Shown here piece after piece: positions 7,188-17,498 of a DNA stretch of 64,000 nucleotides; the stretch's first letter is position 1; every line of letters starts with the position of its first letter. A model generated the notes under the pieces. The model was not told the DNA's origin. It did not search any database and saw nothing but the letters and a program-made list of their open reading frames with translations. The position numbers and the translations under genes were made by a program. This stretch comes from Leptospira perolatii. Its GTDB lineage: Bacteria > Spirochaetota > Leptospiria > Leptospirales > Leptospiraceae. Where the stretch lies: the NCBI RefSeq assembly GCF_002811875.1, contig NZ_NPDZ01000009.1:93363-157362 (forward strand). The letters are read 5' to 3'.

Positions 7188-9950
7188 ATGAAGTCTAAAA
7201 CTGTTTCTGAAATCAGTCGTATTTTTCTAGATTATTTTAAAGAAAAGGGTCATACTATCGTACCATCTTCTTCTTTGTTACCTGCAGGAGATCCGACACT
7301 CTTATTCACTACTGCCGGAATGGTGCAGTTTAAACCGCTCTTTACAGGAGCAGTGGATCTTCCTTATACAAGAGCTACTTCCGTACAAAAATGTCTAAGA
7401 ACGACGGATTTGGAGAATGTCGGAAAAACCGAAAGGCATTGCACTTTCTTTGAAATGCTCGGAAATTTCAGCTTTGGAGATTACTTTAAAGAAGAAGCCA
7501 TCGAATACGCGTTAGACTGTTCTGTAAATTATCTGGGATTTCCCAAGGAAAAGATCTGGGTTAGCGTATATGAAAACGACGATGAATCTGAAAAAATTTG
7601 GATCGCAAAGGGAATTCCTTTAGAGAGAATCACTCGTCTCGGCAAGAAAGACAATTTTTGGGGTCCCGCTGGAGATAGCGGAGCCTGCGGACCTTGTTCT
7701 GAACTGTATTTGGATCGTGGACCTGAAAAAGGCTTTCCAGATTGTGGAACCAAGAATACTTGCAGACCCGGTTGCGACTGCGATCGATATTTAGAATTTT
7801 GGAATATAGTATTTAATCAATTCAATCAGGATACGGAAGGCAATCTTCATCCGTTAAAACAAACCGGAATCGATACAGGTTCGGGTTTGGAGAGAATGGC
7901 TCTGCTTCTACAAAAAGTAGACTCTGTTTATGATACCGATGAACTTAGAAAAATCATCACTCAGGTAGAAGCAGTCTCGGGCAAAAAATATGCGGAAGAT
8001 ACTAAGGTTCCGTTCCGAGTAATCACGGATCATATTCGCTCGGTATTGTTTGCGATTTCGGATGGGATTTTTCCGGACAGAACCGGCAGAGGCTATGTAA
8101 TCAGAAGATTGATCAGAAGGGCGGTTCTTTTTGCCAGAAGACTGAATCTTACCAAGCCATTCCTGTTCGAACTAGTGAAACCTGTGATCGAAATCTATCA
8201 GGATCGTTATCCAGATCTAAAAAAACACTCCGCTTCGATAGAAAGGACGTTATTTAGCGAAGAAGAATTATTCCTAAAAACTTTGGAGCTCGGGCTGCAA
8301 AAAATTGAAGAGCTCGTTGCTAAAACCAAAGCTTTGGGGAAAAATACTTTCTCCGGAAAAGATAGTTTTCTGCTCTATGGAACCTATGGATTTCCTCCGG
8401 AAATGACCGAGGAAATTGTCGCAGAACAAGGGTTAACCTTTGATCGAATTGGATTCGAGGAAGAGCTCGAAAAAGATCGCCAGTTTTCCAGAGACACATG
8501 GAAAGCGAACAAAGGATCTCTTCTAACTGGCATAAAAATAGACAGAACCGAATTTTTGGGCTACGAGACTTTGGAAGCCGAGTCCGAAATCGCGAGCGCA
8601 TTTTTAGAGAACAAGCAGGTCGCCAGTCTTTCCGAAGGACAATCGGGGATTTTGGTTTTCAAAGCCTCTCCCTTTTACCCAGAAGGAGGAGGACAAATCG
8701 GTGATACTGGATTTATCCGAAAGCAAAATGGAATATTCAAAGTTCTTGATACTCAAAAAGAGAACGATGTAATCTTACATATCGGGACAGTTCTGTCCGG
8801 GAGTTTCTCTTCCGGTGAAAAGGCAAGACTCGAAGTCGAAAAGGATAGGCGAGAAAAGTTGCGCTTTCATCATTCTGGGACCCACCTTTTGAACGGTGCT
8901 CTCAGATCCTTATTGGGACCACATGTGCTCCAAAAAGGATCGATCGTTTCTCCCGAATACTTGAGATTCGACTTTTCTCATCCTGCTCCCTTGAGTGGTG
9001 AGGAAATTAGAAAAATTGAATCTTGGGTGAACGAGAGTATTAGCGAATCGATCCGAGTAGAAACCAAATTGCTTCCGATTGAAGAGGCTAAAAAAACCGG
9101 AGCTGTCGCTGCTTTTGATGAAAAGTACGGCGATTCAGTGAGAGTCCTTCAGATGGGAAACCGCTCCTTAGAATTTTGCGGAGGAACTCACGTTTCCAAT
9201 ACGCAAGAGATCGGGTATTTCTTGATAAAAAAAGAATCCAGTCCTGGGGCAGGAAATCGAAGAATCGAGGCGGTCGCGGGGCCGGTGGTAATCGAAACGT
9301 TCCAAGCTAGGTTTGCTGAACTTACAGAAGCATCTCAAAATCTGAATTTGAAGATTAGAGAAAGCCTTGGACAGGAAGGTTCCCCTCTGCTAATTCAAAC
9401 TCATATCCCGGATCCTGACGAGATTCGAAACTTGTTCGAGCAAAAATCAGCAAAGGCGGTTGCCGAATTAAGGGATTTATCCGAAAAACTTTCTTTAGAA
9501 TTAGAAGAGACTCAGGCAAAGTATCTGAAGGAGAAAAAAACTAGAGAAAGTAGAGATTTCGAAAGTAATCCGGAAATTCTAAAATCGGTACTCGATCAGG
9601 GAAAATTCATCGGCTCTGTAAAGATCGTGTCAGCGATATTCGATTCCAAAGATGCAAAATCCTTGAAAGGACTTTCCGATAACTTAAAGGTGAAAGAAAA
9701 AGAGCTGATAGCAGTTCTCGCAAGTAAAAATGTTGAGGATGCAAGTATTGTAGTCACCTGTTCGAATTCTTTGGCAGGAAAAAAAGTTCATTGCGGAGAG
9801 CTAGTTAAGGCCGCATGCGAAGTGTTAGGTGGAAAGGGAGGCGGAAAGCCAGACATGGCCCAAGGCGGAGGAAAGGAAAAGGAAAAGATTCAGCAAGCCG
9901 TAGAGCTTGCGGTTTCCATGGCGATCAAAGGTTTAAACGGAGAAAATTAG
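7188..9950 (+). CDS. alaS: Alanyl-tRNA synthetase
   Basis: Class II synthetase that charges tRNA-Ala with alanine and edits mischarged serine. At 920 residues it is slightly longer than the usual 870-880. Order: catalytic domain at 1-240 (ERHCTFFEMLGNFSFGDYF motif, then DTGSGLERM); tRNA-recognition helices to about 460 (RGYVIRRLIRRAV); editing domain at about 560-720 with zinc ligands HHSGTH and FCGGTHV; C-terminal helical and DHHA1-type part ending GGGKPDMAQGGGKE. A four-cysteine patch (CGTKNTCRPGCDCDRY) is seen in the catalytic part near residue 190. The next gene begins one base after its stop. Confidence 0.97.
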   Translation: MKSKTVSEISRIFLDYFKEKGHTIVPSSSLLPAGDPTLLFTTAGMVQFKPLFTGAVDLPYTRATSVQKCLRTTDLENVGKTERHCTFFEMLGNFSFGDYFKEEAIEYALDCSVNYLGFPKEKIWVSVYENDDESEKIWIAKGIPLERITRLGKKDNFWGPAGDSGACGPCSELYLDRGPEKGFPDCGTKNTCRPGCDCDRYLEFWNIVFNQFNQDTEGNLHPLKQTGIDTGSGLERMALLLQKVDSVYDTDELRKIITQVEAVSGKKYAEDTKVPFRVITDHIRSVLFAISDGIFPDRTGRGYVIRRLIRRAVLFARRLNLTKPFLFELVKPVIEIYQDRYPDLKKHSASIERTLFSEEELFLKTLELGLQKIEELVAKTKALGKNTFSGKDSFLLYGTYGFPPEMTEEIVAEQGLTFDRIGFEEELEKDRQFSRDTWKANKGSLLTGIKIDRTEFLGYETLEAESEIASAFLENKQVASLSEGQSGILVFKASPFYPEGGGQIGDTGFIRKQNGIFKVLDTQKENDVILHIGTVLSGSFSSGEKARLEVEKDRREKLRFHHSGTHLLNGALRSLLGPHVLQKGSIVSPEYLRFDFSHPAPLSGEEIRKIESWVNESISESIRVETKLLPIEEAKKTGAVAAFDEKYGDSVRVLQMGNRSLEFCGGTHVSNTQEIGYFLIKKESSPGAGNRRIEAVAGPVVIETFQARFAELTEASQNLNLKIRESLGQEGSPLLIQTHIPDPDEIRNLFEQKSAKAVAELRDLSEKLSLELEETQAKYLKEKKTRESRDFESNPEILKSVLDQGKFIGSVKIVSAIFDSKDAKSLKGLSDNLKVKEKELIAVLASKNVEDASIVVTCSNSLAGKKVHCGELVKAACEVLGGKGGGKPDMAQGGGKEKEKIQQAVELAVSMAIKGLNGEN

Positions 9951-9951
9951 G

Positions 9952-10443
9952 ATGAGTGATCCATCATTTGACGTAGTTTCTGAGGTTGATAAACCTGAAC
10001 TGCAAAACGCAGTCAGCCAGGCTATTGCCGAAATCAAGAATCGATTTGATTTTAAGGGCTCCAAATCCGAGATTCAATTGGAAACGGAGAATCTGATTTT
10101 GACTTCGGACAATGAGGCAAAATTAGAAAGCGTCATTGACGTATTGATCAACAAGATGGCGAAAAGAGGGATTGGATTGAAATCCTTCGATTTTAAGTCC
10201 AAGGTGGAACCTGCTTCTGGTGGGACGGTCCGCATGAAGGTGAAAATTCGAAACGGACTCGAAAAGGAACAAACAAAGGAGATCACTCGAATCGTAAAGG
10301 ACTCAAAGTTAAAAGTCATTGCTACGATTATGGGGACTAGTGTTCGGATTCAAGGAAAGAAAAAAGATGATCTCCAAGAGATCATGAAGCAATTGAAATC
10401 TGCAGATCTACCCTTCGATGTACAATTTCAGAATTTCAAGTAA
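9952..10443 (+). CDS. YajQ-family nucleotide-binding protein
   Basis: A 163-residue cytosolic protein of the YajQ family, members of which bind nucleotides and, in some bacteria, cyclic di-GMP. The start SFDVVSEVDKPELQNAVSQA, then EIKNRFDFKGSKSEI, and the later KEITRIVKDSKLKVIATIMG are all family hallmarks; length matches the family (about 160). It starts one base after alaS ends, so it is translationally coupled to it. The presence of an EAL phosphodiesterase further down the window makes a c-di-GMP link plausible but unproven. Confidence 0.92.
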   Translation: MSDPSFDVVSEVDKPELQNAVSQAIAEIKNRFDFKGSKSEIQLETENLILTSDNEAKLESVIDVLINKMAKRGIGLKSFDFKSKVEPASGGTVRMKVKIRNGLEKEQTKEITRIVKDSKLKVIATIMGTSVRIQGKKKDDLQEIMKQLKSADLPFDVQFQNFK

Positions 10444-10560
10444 GCAAAAGCTGAACCATTCATTTCACTTAAAATAGGTATTCCGTAAACCCAGATTGAC
10501 TGAGAAATTGTCAGCCTGAAAATGAAAGAACTTAAAGAATCAAACACTGTCTAATTACCG

Positions 10561-10947
10561 ATGAAAAAACGAATTGCTATCTTCTTATTTTTTGCCTTCG
10601 CAACTCAGGTAAGTTCGGAGAGTCCGATCCATTTTAAATTAGAAAAAGGAATTGGAGATACTTACTTTTTGAAATTGGAACACGCCAAGAATTTTGGAGT
10701 TCAAAAAGACGCTCCGCATAAAATTTTACTGAATCCGAGCGCAGGCTTATCGATAGAATCCGCAGACCTGAAACTCAAAGGAAAAGCTTCTATAAAGAAA
10801 AAGGAATACTTCGAATCAGTTTCTCCCATGCCGATTACTTTGAAGGGCACCGGGCAACTCACAATAGACGCAAAGATTTTTTATTGCGATTACGATCGGA
10901 ATATTTGCATTCCTGGAAAAATCCAACAAACAGAGAATATTCGATAG
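10561..10947 (+). CDS. Exported protein resembling the DsbD N-terminal domain
   Basis: A 128-residue protein with a signal peptide (MKKRIAIFLFFAFATQVSSE). The only two cysteines are in FYCDYDRNICIPGK near the C-terminus, an arrangement like the CxxxxxxC pair of the periplasmic alpha domain of DsbD, where the pair relays electrons to thiol partners. Predicted beta-rich content (LTIDAKIFY) fits. No transmembrane or thioredoxin domain follows, so this would be a stand-alone alpha-like domain. It converges with the gene at 10960; a hairpin overlaps both stop regions. Identification is by pattern only. Confidence 0.55.
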   Translation: MKKRIAIFLFFAFATQVSSESPIHFKLEKGIGDTYFLKLEHAKNFGVQKDAPHKILLNPSAGLSIESADLKLKGKASIKKKEYFESVSPMPITLKGTGQLTIDAKIFYCDYDRNICIPGKIQQTENIR

Positions 10948-10964
10948 GGGAAGTTTTCCCTATC
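10943..10964. terminator. Hairpin between convergent genes
   Basis: GATAGGG at 10943-10949 pairs perfectly with CCCTATC at 10958-10964 around an 8-base loop. It overlaps the ends of both convergent genes and has no clear T-run on either side, so it is a weak terminator at best. Confidence 0.4.
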
Positions 10965-11376
10965 TCTTGATCTGAGTCTTAAGATCCGTTTCTACTACAT
11001 GGAACAAGTAGTAGGTCTTTCCGTGGATCGGCTTGGATGTTTTTACGATCTTGCCTTTATTCTCCACAATTTCCTTTAAATGTTTTCGATCATTCGGCTT
11101 GAAAAGATCTCCACGTTCTGCGATGAACAAATTCAAAGCTCTTTTTCTGGCTAATTCAAGTGCATCGCCTTCATTACTTTCCAAGGACGAAACCACCACC
11201 TGGTAGGTCGACGAATCCAAAAATCCTTCTGTCGCTTTCACAAATTGATCTTCTGCGGTGTGATCTGATTCTTGTACTACGGATTTTTGCTCTTGGACCT
11301 CTACCCTATTTCCGCCGCTACTGCAGTAGAAAAAGGCTGAAATCAGCGCAAGGATGGATAACGTTCTTAAAAACAT
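10960..11376 (-). CDS. Hypothetical lipoprotein
   Basis: A 138-residue protein with a signal peptide ending ISAFFYCSSGG; the cysteine at residue 19 followed by serines and glycines is a typical lipoprotein start. A Q/E/S-rich linker (residues 25-45) leads into a small domain with ALELARKRALNLFIAERGD, resembling the repeated AlxxA(R)xxA helix of LPP20/LipL-type lipoproteins; this likeness is tentative. It is 21 bases downstream of another lipoprotein gene on the same strand, so the two are probably an operon. Confidence 0.6.
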   Translation of the reverse strand: MFLRTLSILALISAFFYCSSGGNRVEVQEQKSVVQESDHTAEDQFVKATEGFLDSSTYQVVVSSLESNEGDALELARKRALNLFIAERGDLFKPNDRKHLKEIVENKGKIVKTSKPIHGKTYYLFHVVETDLKTQIKR

Positions 11377-11397
11377 AACAGTTCCTTCGGGCCAAGT

Positions 11398-12063
11398 TTA
11401 TGGAGCTTCTAGATCCCTTAAGTCGGTATCGGTGATTCGTTTGAACAGATCTGTCTGGACAATCCGATAGACGAATCGGCAACGGTTTGGGTCAGTATAA
11501 TCTTCCCTATACAATGATAGACCATCTAAAAACCAAGAAAACGTCGCCCTATATGCTAAAAATTCGGAACTGGCTTGGTTAACCTTTAATTGTACTTTGG
11601 AATCTTTGTTTTTTTCCGATGCATCAGTACTTGCATTCGAGTCTTTTGGATCCGTCGCAGTTTGAGTTTGGGGGCTGGGTTGGGTCATTCCTCCCATTTG
11701 AGTAACAACTCCAGCTCTAGCAATCTGCGGTGGTTTCGGAGGTGGTTCGTAAGGTGGAACCTTGGATCCGATTCCCACTCCTATTTTGGATTTTCTTTCT
11801 TCTTGGATCTGCGCAAGCAATAGTGGGATAGAAATCTGATCCTTCATTCGTAGAGAAAGAGTCTTGCACTCCTTTCTTAATTCTAAAATTGGTTTTTCTT
11901 CCTTTGGGATCGGAACATTGACCACAACTTGAAAAAAATCCCTAGAGATAAAGCCGCTGTCGGAAGTATTTTCCCAAGCTTTTCTTCGATATCCTGGATC
12001 AGCAGGTACGCAAGAGATCAGATAGAAAACGAGCATTAGGTAGACCCGTTCGATACGGAACAT
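11398..12063 (-). CDS. Hypothetical lipoprotein with proline-rich middle
   Basis: A 221-residue protein whose N-terminus is hydrophobic and ends VFYLISCVPADPGY, a lipobox at residue 18. Residues about 100-150 are rich in P, Q, T and S (YEPPPKPPQIARAG, then QPSPQTQTATD), a likely unfolded linker. The C-terminal part is hydrophilic with two late arginine-rich strands. No family recognised. It is the first gene of a two-lipoprotein unit and is divergent from the M16 peptidase gene at 12151. Confidence 0.6.
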   Translation of the reverse strand: MFRIERVYLMLVFYLISCVPADPGYRRKAWENTSDSGFISRDFFQVVVNVPIPKEEKPILELRKECKTLSLRMKDQISIPLLLAQIQEERKSKIGVGIGSKVPPYEPPPKPPQIARAGVVTQMGGMTQPSPQTQTATDPKDSNASTDASEKNKDSKVQLKVNQASSEFLAYRATFSWFLDGLSLYREDYTDPNRCRFVYRIVQTDLFKRITDTDLRDLEAP

Positions 12064-12150
12064 TCATCCATGTTGAAAGCATGCTTTCCAAAAATCAGCC
12101 GGATTTTTTCCAGGTGACACCCTCGCATTTCGAGGAAATCTTGCAGGTAT

Positions 12151-13731
12151 ATGTCCAAACAGCCGCTTCCTTTGCAGAAAAGAGTATTTCGGATCCTTCT
12201 ATTGATCCTTTTCTTGGGAAACCCGTTCATAAGCTTAGTCGCTGAAGAAGAAACTTTCGAAAAAATTCGAATCAATTTAGAATCTAGAATCCGAAAAATC
12301 GTTCTTAAGAACGGAATCCGGCTACTAATGATGAAGAGAGAAGGATCTCCTACTGTAGCGATTTATACTAAGTTTTTAGTCGGCTCTGTGGACGAGACTC
12401 CTGAGATTGCAGGAACTGCCCACTTGTTAGAACACATGTTGTTTAAAGGGACCAAGAATATCGGAACCAATGACTACCAAAACGAAAGAATTTATTTGGA
12501 TCAAATTCGAGTCTGGGGAAAGCGTCTCGACGAGTATCGCTTAAAGGAAAGAGAATATATCTCTAAAGGCGAAAGTATTCCTGAGTCGTTTCTCAAAGAA
12601 AAATCGAAATTGGAAGGGCGGCTCAAGAGCTTAATCGAATACCATCGAAAGTTTATCGTTTCCAATGAGGATTCTTATATCTATGATAAGAACGGTGGTA
12701 CTGGATTCAACGCGTACACTACGAACGATGTGACGAACTATCAGATTTTATTGCCAGCGAACAGGATCGAAATTTGGGCCAAGTTAGAATCGGACCGACT
12801 TAAGAATCCGATTCTGCGAGAATATTATACCGAGAGAGACGTTGTATTGGAAGAAAGAAGGATGAGGGTGGAGAATCGCGGGATCGGAATTCTAAGAGAA
12901 AGTTTTCTAGGAGCCGCATATTCTGGACATCCATATCGAATGCCGGTGATCGGTTACGAAGCAAATCTGCCTTATCTCGATATAGACGAGACCGAGGCCT
13001 TCTTTCGCAAAAACTATCGGCCGAGCAATATGACTGTAGCAATCGTCGGAGATCTAGACTTTAACTCTACTGAATCGATTGTTCGCAAATATTTTGAAGA
13101 TATTCCAGATGGAAAAACTTCCCCTTCGATCAGAGTGCAGGAAGGATTTAATTCTGGATTAAAAAGAACCACGGTTCGCCACGCTTCTGGGCCTATGAAG
13201 GCAATGGGTTGGCTCAAGCCTTCCTTTCCACACCCGGACAATGCAGTTTTTGACGTAATCGATGCAGTGCTTTCTCAAGGAGAAACGAGCAGGTTATACA
13301 AGAGGTTGGTGTTAAAGGAGAAAATGGCTCAGAACGTTTCGTGTTGGAACGGGGACCCGGGGGATCGGTATACGAATCTGTTCTCCATCTATATTACGAA
13401 TACTAGAAATGCAAATCCGGATGTGATCGAGAAGGTGGTTCTCGAAGAGATAGAGGCTCTGAAAAACGAACCTGTTACTAAAGAAGAGTTGGCTCGTATT
13501 AAGAACCAGTTGATCGCGGACTATATCCGCGGACTGGACAGTAATTCCAAGCTTGCCGATGTATTAACATATTATGAATTAATTGCAAAGGATTGGAAAG
13601 CTCTGTTTGAAGGCTATTCTCAGTTGAATGGAGTTACTCCAGAGGATATCAAACAGGTGGCCAAAAAATACTTCGTCGCAAATAACATGACTGTAACGGA
13701 TCTGATTAGCTCAGAAGGGAATTCCAAGTGA
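12151..13731 (+). CDS. M16-family zinc peptidase (catalytic member)
   Basis: A 526-residue exported metallopeptidase of the pitrilysin/insulinase family. A signal peptide (about residues 11-31) is followed by the zinc site [11 protein letters not shown] near residues 91-101, i.e. HxxEH, with the third ligand in VLEERRMR about 140 residues later. The gap is larger than the usual 70-80 because of a charged, helical insert (about residues 115-165). The C-terminal half is the second M16 domain. Its stop overlaps the GTG of the next gene, a partner without the zinc motif, so a two-chain periplasmic peptidase is likely. Confidence 0.88.
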   Translation: MSKQPLPLQKRVFRILLLILFLGNPFISLVAEEETFEKIRINLESRIRKIVLKNGIRLLMMKREGSPTVAIYTKFLVGSVDETPEIAGTAHLLEHMLFKGTKNIGTNDYQNERIYLDQIRVWGKRLDEYRLKEREYISKGESIPESFLKEKSKLEGRLKSLIEYHRKFIVSNEDSYIYDKNGGTGFNAYTTNDVTNYQILLPANRIEIWAKLESDRLKNPILREYYTERDVVLEERRMRVENRGIGILRESFLGAAYSGHPYRMPVIGYEANLPYLDIDETEAFFRKNYRPSNMTVAIVGDLDFNSTESIVRKYFEDIPDGKTSPSIRVQEGFNSGLKRTTVRHASGPMKAMGWLKPSFPHPDNAVFDVIDAVLSQGETSRLYKRLVLKEKMAQNVSCWNGDPGDRYTNLFSIYITNTRNANPDVIEKVVLEEIEALKNEPVTKEELARIKNQLIADYIRGLDSNSKLADVLTYYELIAKDWKALFEGYSQLNGVTPEDIKQVAKKYFVANNMTVTDLISSEGNSK

Positions 13732-15158
13732 AGAAAGCGACTAACAAGACCTATCTTTTTATTCTATTATTTGTTTCTTACGGCATTCTTTCGGCTCCGG
13801 GAGACTTCGTAAAAGATATCAAGCTTCCTGAACTGGAATTTCATTTTCCGGAAGTGAAGGAAAGCTTTGCGGATCCGAACACGAGAGTTCTATTTCTACC
13901 GAACTCGGAATTTCCTGTACGGACGATAGAGATTCATTTCTATTCTGGATCGGAATATTATCCAAATATACCACCGGAACTGCCGGAAATCTTTGCAGAG
14001 TCCTGGAAAAAAGGTGGCACAAGGTCTCTTCCGGGCGAGAAGTTTGCGGAAGTCTGGGAATCCTACGGATCAAAACTAAGCGTAGATTCCGATTTTGATT
14101 CGATCGTGGTCACTTTTTCTTGGCTCTCTAAGTATGATAAAGAGTCCAGAAAATTGATATCTGACTTTTTAAAGGAGCCAGAATTAGGACAAGAGGCTTT
14201 CGAATTTTCTAAGTTACAACTTTCGGAACAGATTAAGAGGAGAAATGAAAACATTTCTTCCTTGGCCTACAGAAAAGCGAGGGAAGTAGCGTACAAAGGA
14301 AAAGTAAGGGGCAACTCTCTTTCAATTCGGAGGTTGGATGCGCTTTCTCCTGAATCTCTTTCTTCTTTCTATAAGGATAATGTCCGCAAATCAAGCAGAG
14401 CAGTATTGATCACCGGAGAATGGAACGAGTCGGAACTTTCTGAGTTTGTTGGTGAGATATTACCAAAAATAGACGGAAAGCCAGCTTCGGAGTTTCAGGA
14501 TTCTTCCCAGGAGGCTCTAGAAAAGTCCTTAAAATCTTTAGAATATAAGAATTTAATTATAGATAAAGACAATACTCAAAATGTGGTTCTGTTTTTGGGA
14601 ATTGGCCCGTCTCACAATCACCCCGATTTTTTTGCGATTCAGCTTCTGAATTATATTATTGGTGGTGGAGGTTTTAATTCCTATTTCATGTCTAAAATTC
14701 GCTCGGACAAGGGCCTGGCCTATTCATCTTCGAGCTATCCGATGTTTGAGAGTGATCATTCGGTTTTGTACTTCGCCACGCAAACAAAAGCTGCGTCTAC
14801 AATGGAAGTTTATGATTTGATGGGAGAGATTCTGAGTGACGAAACCTTTTCTAATATATCCGAAGAAGAATTAAGGGATGCGAAGGAAGCGATTTTGAAT
14901 AAGTTTATATTCTTATTTACTGATTCGATGGAGATACTGAAAAACGAGCTTAGATTCAGAGAACATGATATGCCTAAAGACTACCTTCGGACTTACCGCG
15001 ATAAAATTCTCTCGGTGAGTTTGAACGATCTAAGGCGGATTGGGAAAGTCTATTTCCGCAGGGATCGCTTGTTCGCATTAATCGCCGGACCGCAATCTTC
15101 GAGCCGTAAGAATTTACCTACCGTAAAGAAGATCGGGCCGGAGGATAGCGTTCCTTAA
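13728..15158 (+). CDS. M16-family peptidase-like protein, non-catalytic partner
   Basis: A 476-residue exported protein with the M16 fold but no HxxEH: the equivalent segment reads [17 protein letters not shown] signal peptide occupies about residues 1-22. Family segments in the second half include [19 protein letters not shown] and [11 protein letters not shown], the R/Y substrate-binding motif of M16 domains. Starts at a GTG overlapping the previous stop by four bases. Two-subunit bacterial M16 proteases combine one zinc-bearing and one R/Y-bearing chain, which fits this pair; the assignment as an obligate partner is inferred. Confidence 0.82.
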   Translation: MKKATNKTYLFILLFVSYGILSAPGDFVKDIKLPELEFHFPEVKESFADPNTRVLFLPNSEFPVRTIEIHFYSGSEYYPNIPPELPEIFAESWKKGGTRSLPGEKFAEVWESYGSKLSVDSDFDSIVVTFSWLSKYDKESRKLISDFLKEPELGQEAFEFSKLQLSEQIKRRNENISSLAYRKAREVAYKGKVRGNSLSIRRLDALSPESLSSFYKDNVRKSSRAVLITGEWNESELSEFVGEILPKIDGKPASEFQDSSQEALEKSLKSLEYKNLIIDKDNTQNVVLFLGIGPSHNHPDFFAIQLLNYIIGGGGFNSYFMSKIRSDKGLAYSSSSYPMFESDHSVLYFATQTKAASTMEVYDLMGEILSDETFSNISEEELRDAKEAILNKFIFLFTDSMEILKNELRFREHDMPKDYLRTYRDKILSVSLNDLRRIGKVYFRRDRLFALIAGPQSSSRKNLPTVKKIGPEDSVP

Positions 15159-15159
15159 A

Positions 15160-15993
15160 ATGTACACGAAATTCGAATATAAGCAATATGCGTTCGAAGG
15201 AATTTCAGAGGGAGGAATTCGAACCTCTATAACAATGCCGAGCTTGAATTTGATGTTCGATATCGGGCATCAGAATCCTAGTAAAATTCACATTGATCGA
15301 TTATTGCTCACACATTCGCATTTAGATCATTCTGCAGGAGTTCCTTACTACGTATCTCAACGTTCTTTAAAAAAACTGAAACCTCCTAAAATTTACGTCC
15401 CTATAGAATTAGAAAAGCCACTGGATGAAATTCTGCAACTCTATTCAAAAATTGAGGACTTCCCTTATCATTACGAATTAAAAGGAGTGGCAGAGGGAGA
15501 AGAGATAGAGTTAGATAATCATCACGTTTTCAAAGCCATGCGAACTTTTCATAGAGTGCCTTCACAAGGTTATACGATCTATGAAAAGCGCAAAAAGCTA
15601 AAACCCGAATTTCAGGGACTTTCGACAGAAGAATTGGCGATCAAGAAAAAAGAGTCGATAGCAATCGACGAACTGGTGACAAGACCTGTCGTGAGTTTCT
15701 CGGGAGATACGAAGATCGAATATGTTCTGACGCATAAGGACGTAGCGGAATCAGATGTTCTGTTTCTGGAATGCACTTACATTGATGAGGAAAGAAATGT
15801 TGAGAAGGCAAGAGAATGGGGCCATATTCATCTGAACGAAATCATTCATAATCTTTCTGCATTCAAAAACAAAAAGATCGTATTGATACATTTCTCCAAA
15901 CGGTATCCTTTGTCGTACATCAGAAGCGAACTCGCGAAGCGGATCCCTCCTTCGGAAAAAGAAAGATTTCATCTATTTCTGCCTACGGTTTGA
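15160..15993 (+). CDS. MBL-fold metallo-hydrolase, RNase Z-like
   Basis: A 277-residue cytosolic beta-lactamase-fold hydrolase. The metal motif [13 protein letters not shown] (HxHxDH) is near residues 48-60, a downstream histidine in [10 protein letters not shown] near 128, an aspartate in [13 protein letters not shown] near 176 and a terminal-third HIHLNEI near 222 complete the usual ligand set. This arrangement is the RNase Z/ElaC branch, which trims tRNA 3' ends, but the exosite is not recognisable so a different substrate is possible. It starts one base after the M16 partner gene and probably shares its transcript. The second intergenic repeat follows. Confidence 0.78.
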   Translation: MYTKFEYKQYAFEGISEGGIRTSITMPSLNLMFDIGHQNPSKIHIDRLLLTHSHLDHSAGVPYYVSQRSLKKLKPPKIYVPIELEKPLDEILQLYSKIEDFPYHYELKGVAEGEEIELDNHHVFKAMRTFHRVPSQGYTIYEKRKKLKPEFQGLSTEELAIKKKESIAIDELVTRPVVSFSGDTKIEYVLTHKDVAESDVLFLECTYIDEERNVEKAREWGHIHLNEIIHNLSAFKNKKIVLIHFSKRYPLSYIRSELAKRIPPSEKERFHLFLPTV

Positions 15994-15995
15994 AA

Positions 15996-16119
15996 TTGTA
16001 GGAGCTCCTACAAGGACGGGCATGCAAAAAGCAGCTTGAAGAAGCAGCCCGTTTGTGATACGTGGGCTTTTGCCGGGGCGCGCGTTCCCACCACCATCCC
16101 CCCACCCACGAGGGTGGGG
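15996..16119. repeat. Intergenic repeat, copy B
   Basis: Second copy of the element at 6019-6134. A perfect 18-bp palindrome at 15996-16013 shares the 16 central bases with copy A; the outermost pair has changed from C-G to T-A, so pairing is retained. The 25-base C-rich segment at 16084-16108 is identical to copy A. CCCCACCC at 16100-16107 forms an 8-bp perfect stem with GGGTGGGG at 16112-16119. It lies just upstream of the cell-wall operon. Confidence 0.75.
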
Positions 16120-16191
16120 CCCTCTGAAATCCACCACCTCAAATAAAACCAAGTTGCCTGGTGCGCAGGGTAGACAAAATCTGGAAGAGTA

Positions 16192-17142
16192 TTGGAACCG
16201 GTTCACTATTCTGTTTTGTACCGGGAGATCTTATCCTTCTTCCAGGAAGTTTTCTCCAAAGACCAGGAACTCCTATTCCTAGACGGTACTGCTGGAGAAG
16301 GCGGACATAGTCTTCATCTTTTAGAACAATTCCCAAACTCTAAAGTGGTCTTGCTGGACCGAGATTTAGTCATGCTAAACCGAGCTATGACAAGACTGAA
16401 TTCTTTCCGAGATCGTATCATTCCGATAGAGGCAAACTTTTCCGAAGTAGGTCCCGAATTTTTAACCAAACACGGAGTGACCAATCGTCCGGATGGAATC
16501 GTGCTAGACTTAGGCATTTCCACTTTCCATTTGTTGCATGCGGGAAGGGGATTTAGTTTTCGAGAAAACGAGCCTCTCGATATGAGGCTTTCTAGAGAAG
16601 GCGGAATTTCTGCAGAGGATGTAGTGAACACGTATCCGGATCGGGCGCTGAGCAAGATATTCTACGAATATGGGGAAGAGCGTTGGACCAAGAAAATCGT
16701 AGAAGCAATTCTGGAAAAGAGAAGGCACGGAAGGATCTCCTACACCGGGGACCTAGCGCAATTAGTTTCGAGGGTTATTCCTCGTAAATTTTGGCCTCCA
16801 GGAAGACACCCAGCCACTCGTGTATTCCAAGCATTGAGAATTGAAGTAAATCAGGAGCTAATACATTTAGAAGTCGGGTTGGATCATTTGATGGAGCTGC
16901 TCGCGGTCGGAGGCAGGCTGCAAGTGATTTCATTTCATTCTCTAGAGGATAGGATCGTAAAAAATAAATTTCGAGATTATGCGAAAGAACACCAGGCCAA
17001 GGTGGTCACAAAAAAGCCGATTTTACCGAGCGAAGAAGAAATGAAAGAAAATCAAGCTTCAAGATCCGCAAAATTGAGAGTATTAGGAAAGCCAACTCTA
17101 TCCGATAATGATAAGGAAGAAGAGTCTGAGGAAGAATTTTGA
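16192..17142 (+). CDS. rsmH: 16S rRNA (cytosine1402-N4)-methyltransferase
   Basis: SAM-dependent methyltransferase acting on 16S rRNA C1402; first gene of the mra/dcw cluster. The 316-residue protein starts at a TTG preceded by GGAAGAG, giving the family start EPVHYSVL. Motif I is [16 protein letters not shown] near residues 28-43; [14 protein letters not shown] near 104 and [18 protein letters not shown] near 240 are the other signatures. No mraZ is visible upstream; instead the intergenic repeat sits there. Its stop overlaps the TTG of ftsL. Confidence 0.95.
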   Translation: MEPVHYSVLYREILSFFQEVFSKDQELLFLDGTAGEGGHSLHLLEQFPNSKVVLLDRDLVMLNRAMTRLNSFRDRIIPIEANFSEVGPEFLTKHGVTNRPDGIVLDLGISTFHLLHAGRGFSFRENEPLDMRLSREGGISAEDVVNTYPDRALSKIFYEYGEERWTKKIVEAILEKRRHGRISYTGDLAQLVSRVIPRKFWPPGRHPATRVFQALRIEVNQELIHLEVGLDHLMELLAVGGRLQVISFHSLEDRIVKNKFRDYAKEHQAKVVTKKPILPSEEEMKENQASRSAKLRVLGKPTLSDNDKEEESEEEF

Positions 17143-17498
17143 GTAAGATAGGACAACTGGTAAATTTGCGGATTTGGAAAGATTTACGCTTCTTAGCTGC
17201 AGTTTTTCTAAAATTGGCTTTTCCATGTTCCATTTTCTTTTTGTTCGTATGGCAGAATGTTCAAGTCGCTCGACTCAATCGAGAGTTGTCTTTGGCTAGT
17301 CAGGAAAAGGAACAATTGCTCAAGAAAAACGACGATTTGAAAATCGGAATGGCGACCTATACGTCAGCGCGAAGAATCGAAGCATTATATCGAAAAACAT
17401 ATCATTACTTGCCGATTACAGTCGGCGATAGAATTATCACTGTTACACTTCCTCCAGAAAGAAACGAGACCGAACTTGAAACTTTCCACTCTCCTTGA
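17139..17498 (+). CDS. ftsL: FtsL-like cell division protein
   Basis: A 119-residue bitopic membrane protein: short basic N-terminus, one transmembrane helix (about residues 20-42, [20 protein letters not shown]), then a coiled-coil stretch ([17 protein letters not shown]). This topology, the position after rsmH and the size match FtsL, which scaffolds the divisome with FtsB/Q. TTG start overlapping rsmH, and its 3' end overlaps murE by 23 bases. FtsL sequence is poorly conserved, so the call rests largely on topology and position. Confidence 0.78.
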   Translation: MSKIGQLVNLRIWKDLRFLAAVFLKLAFPCSIFFLFVWQNVQVARLNRELSLASQEKEQLLKKNDDLKIGMATYTSARRIEALYRKTYHYLPITVGDRIITVTLPPERNETELETFHSP

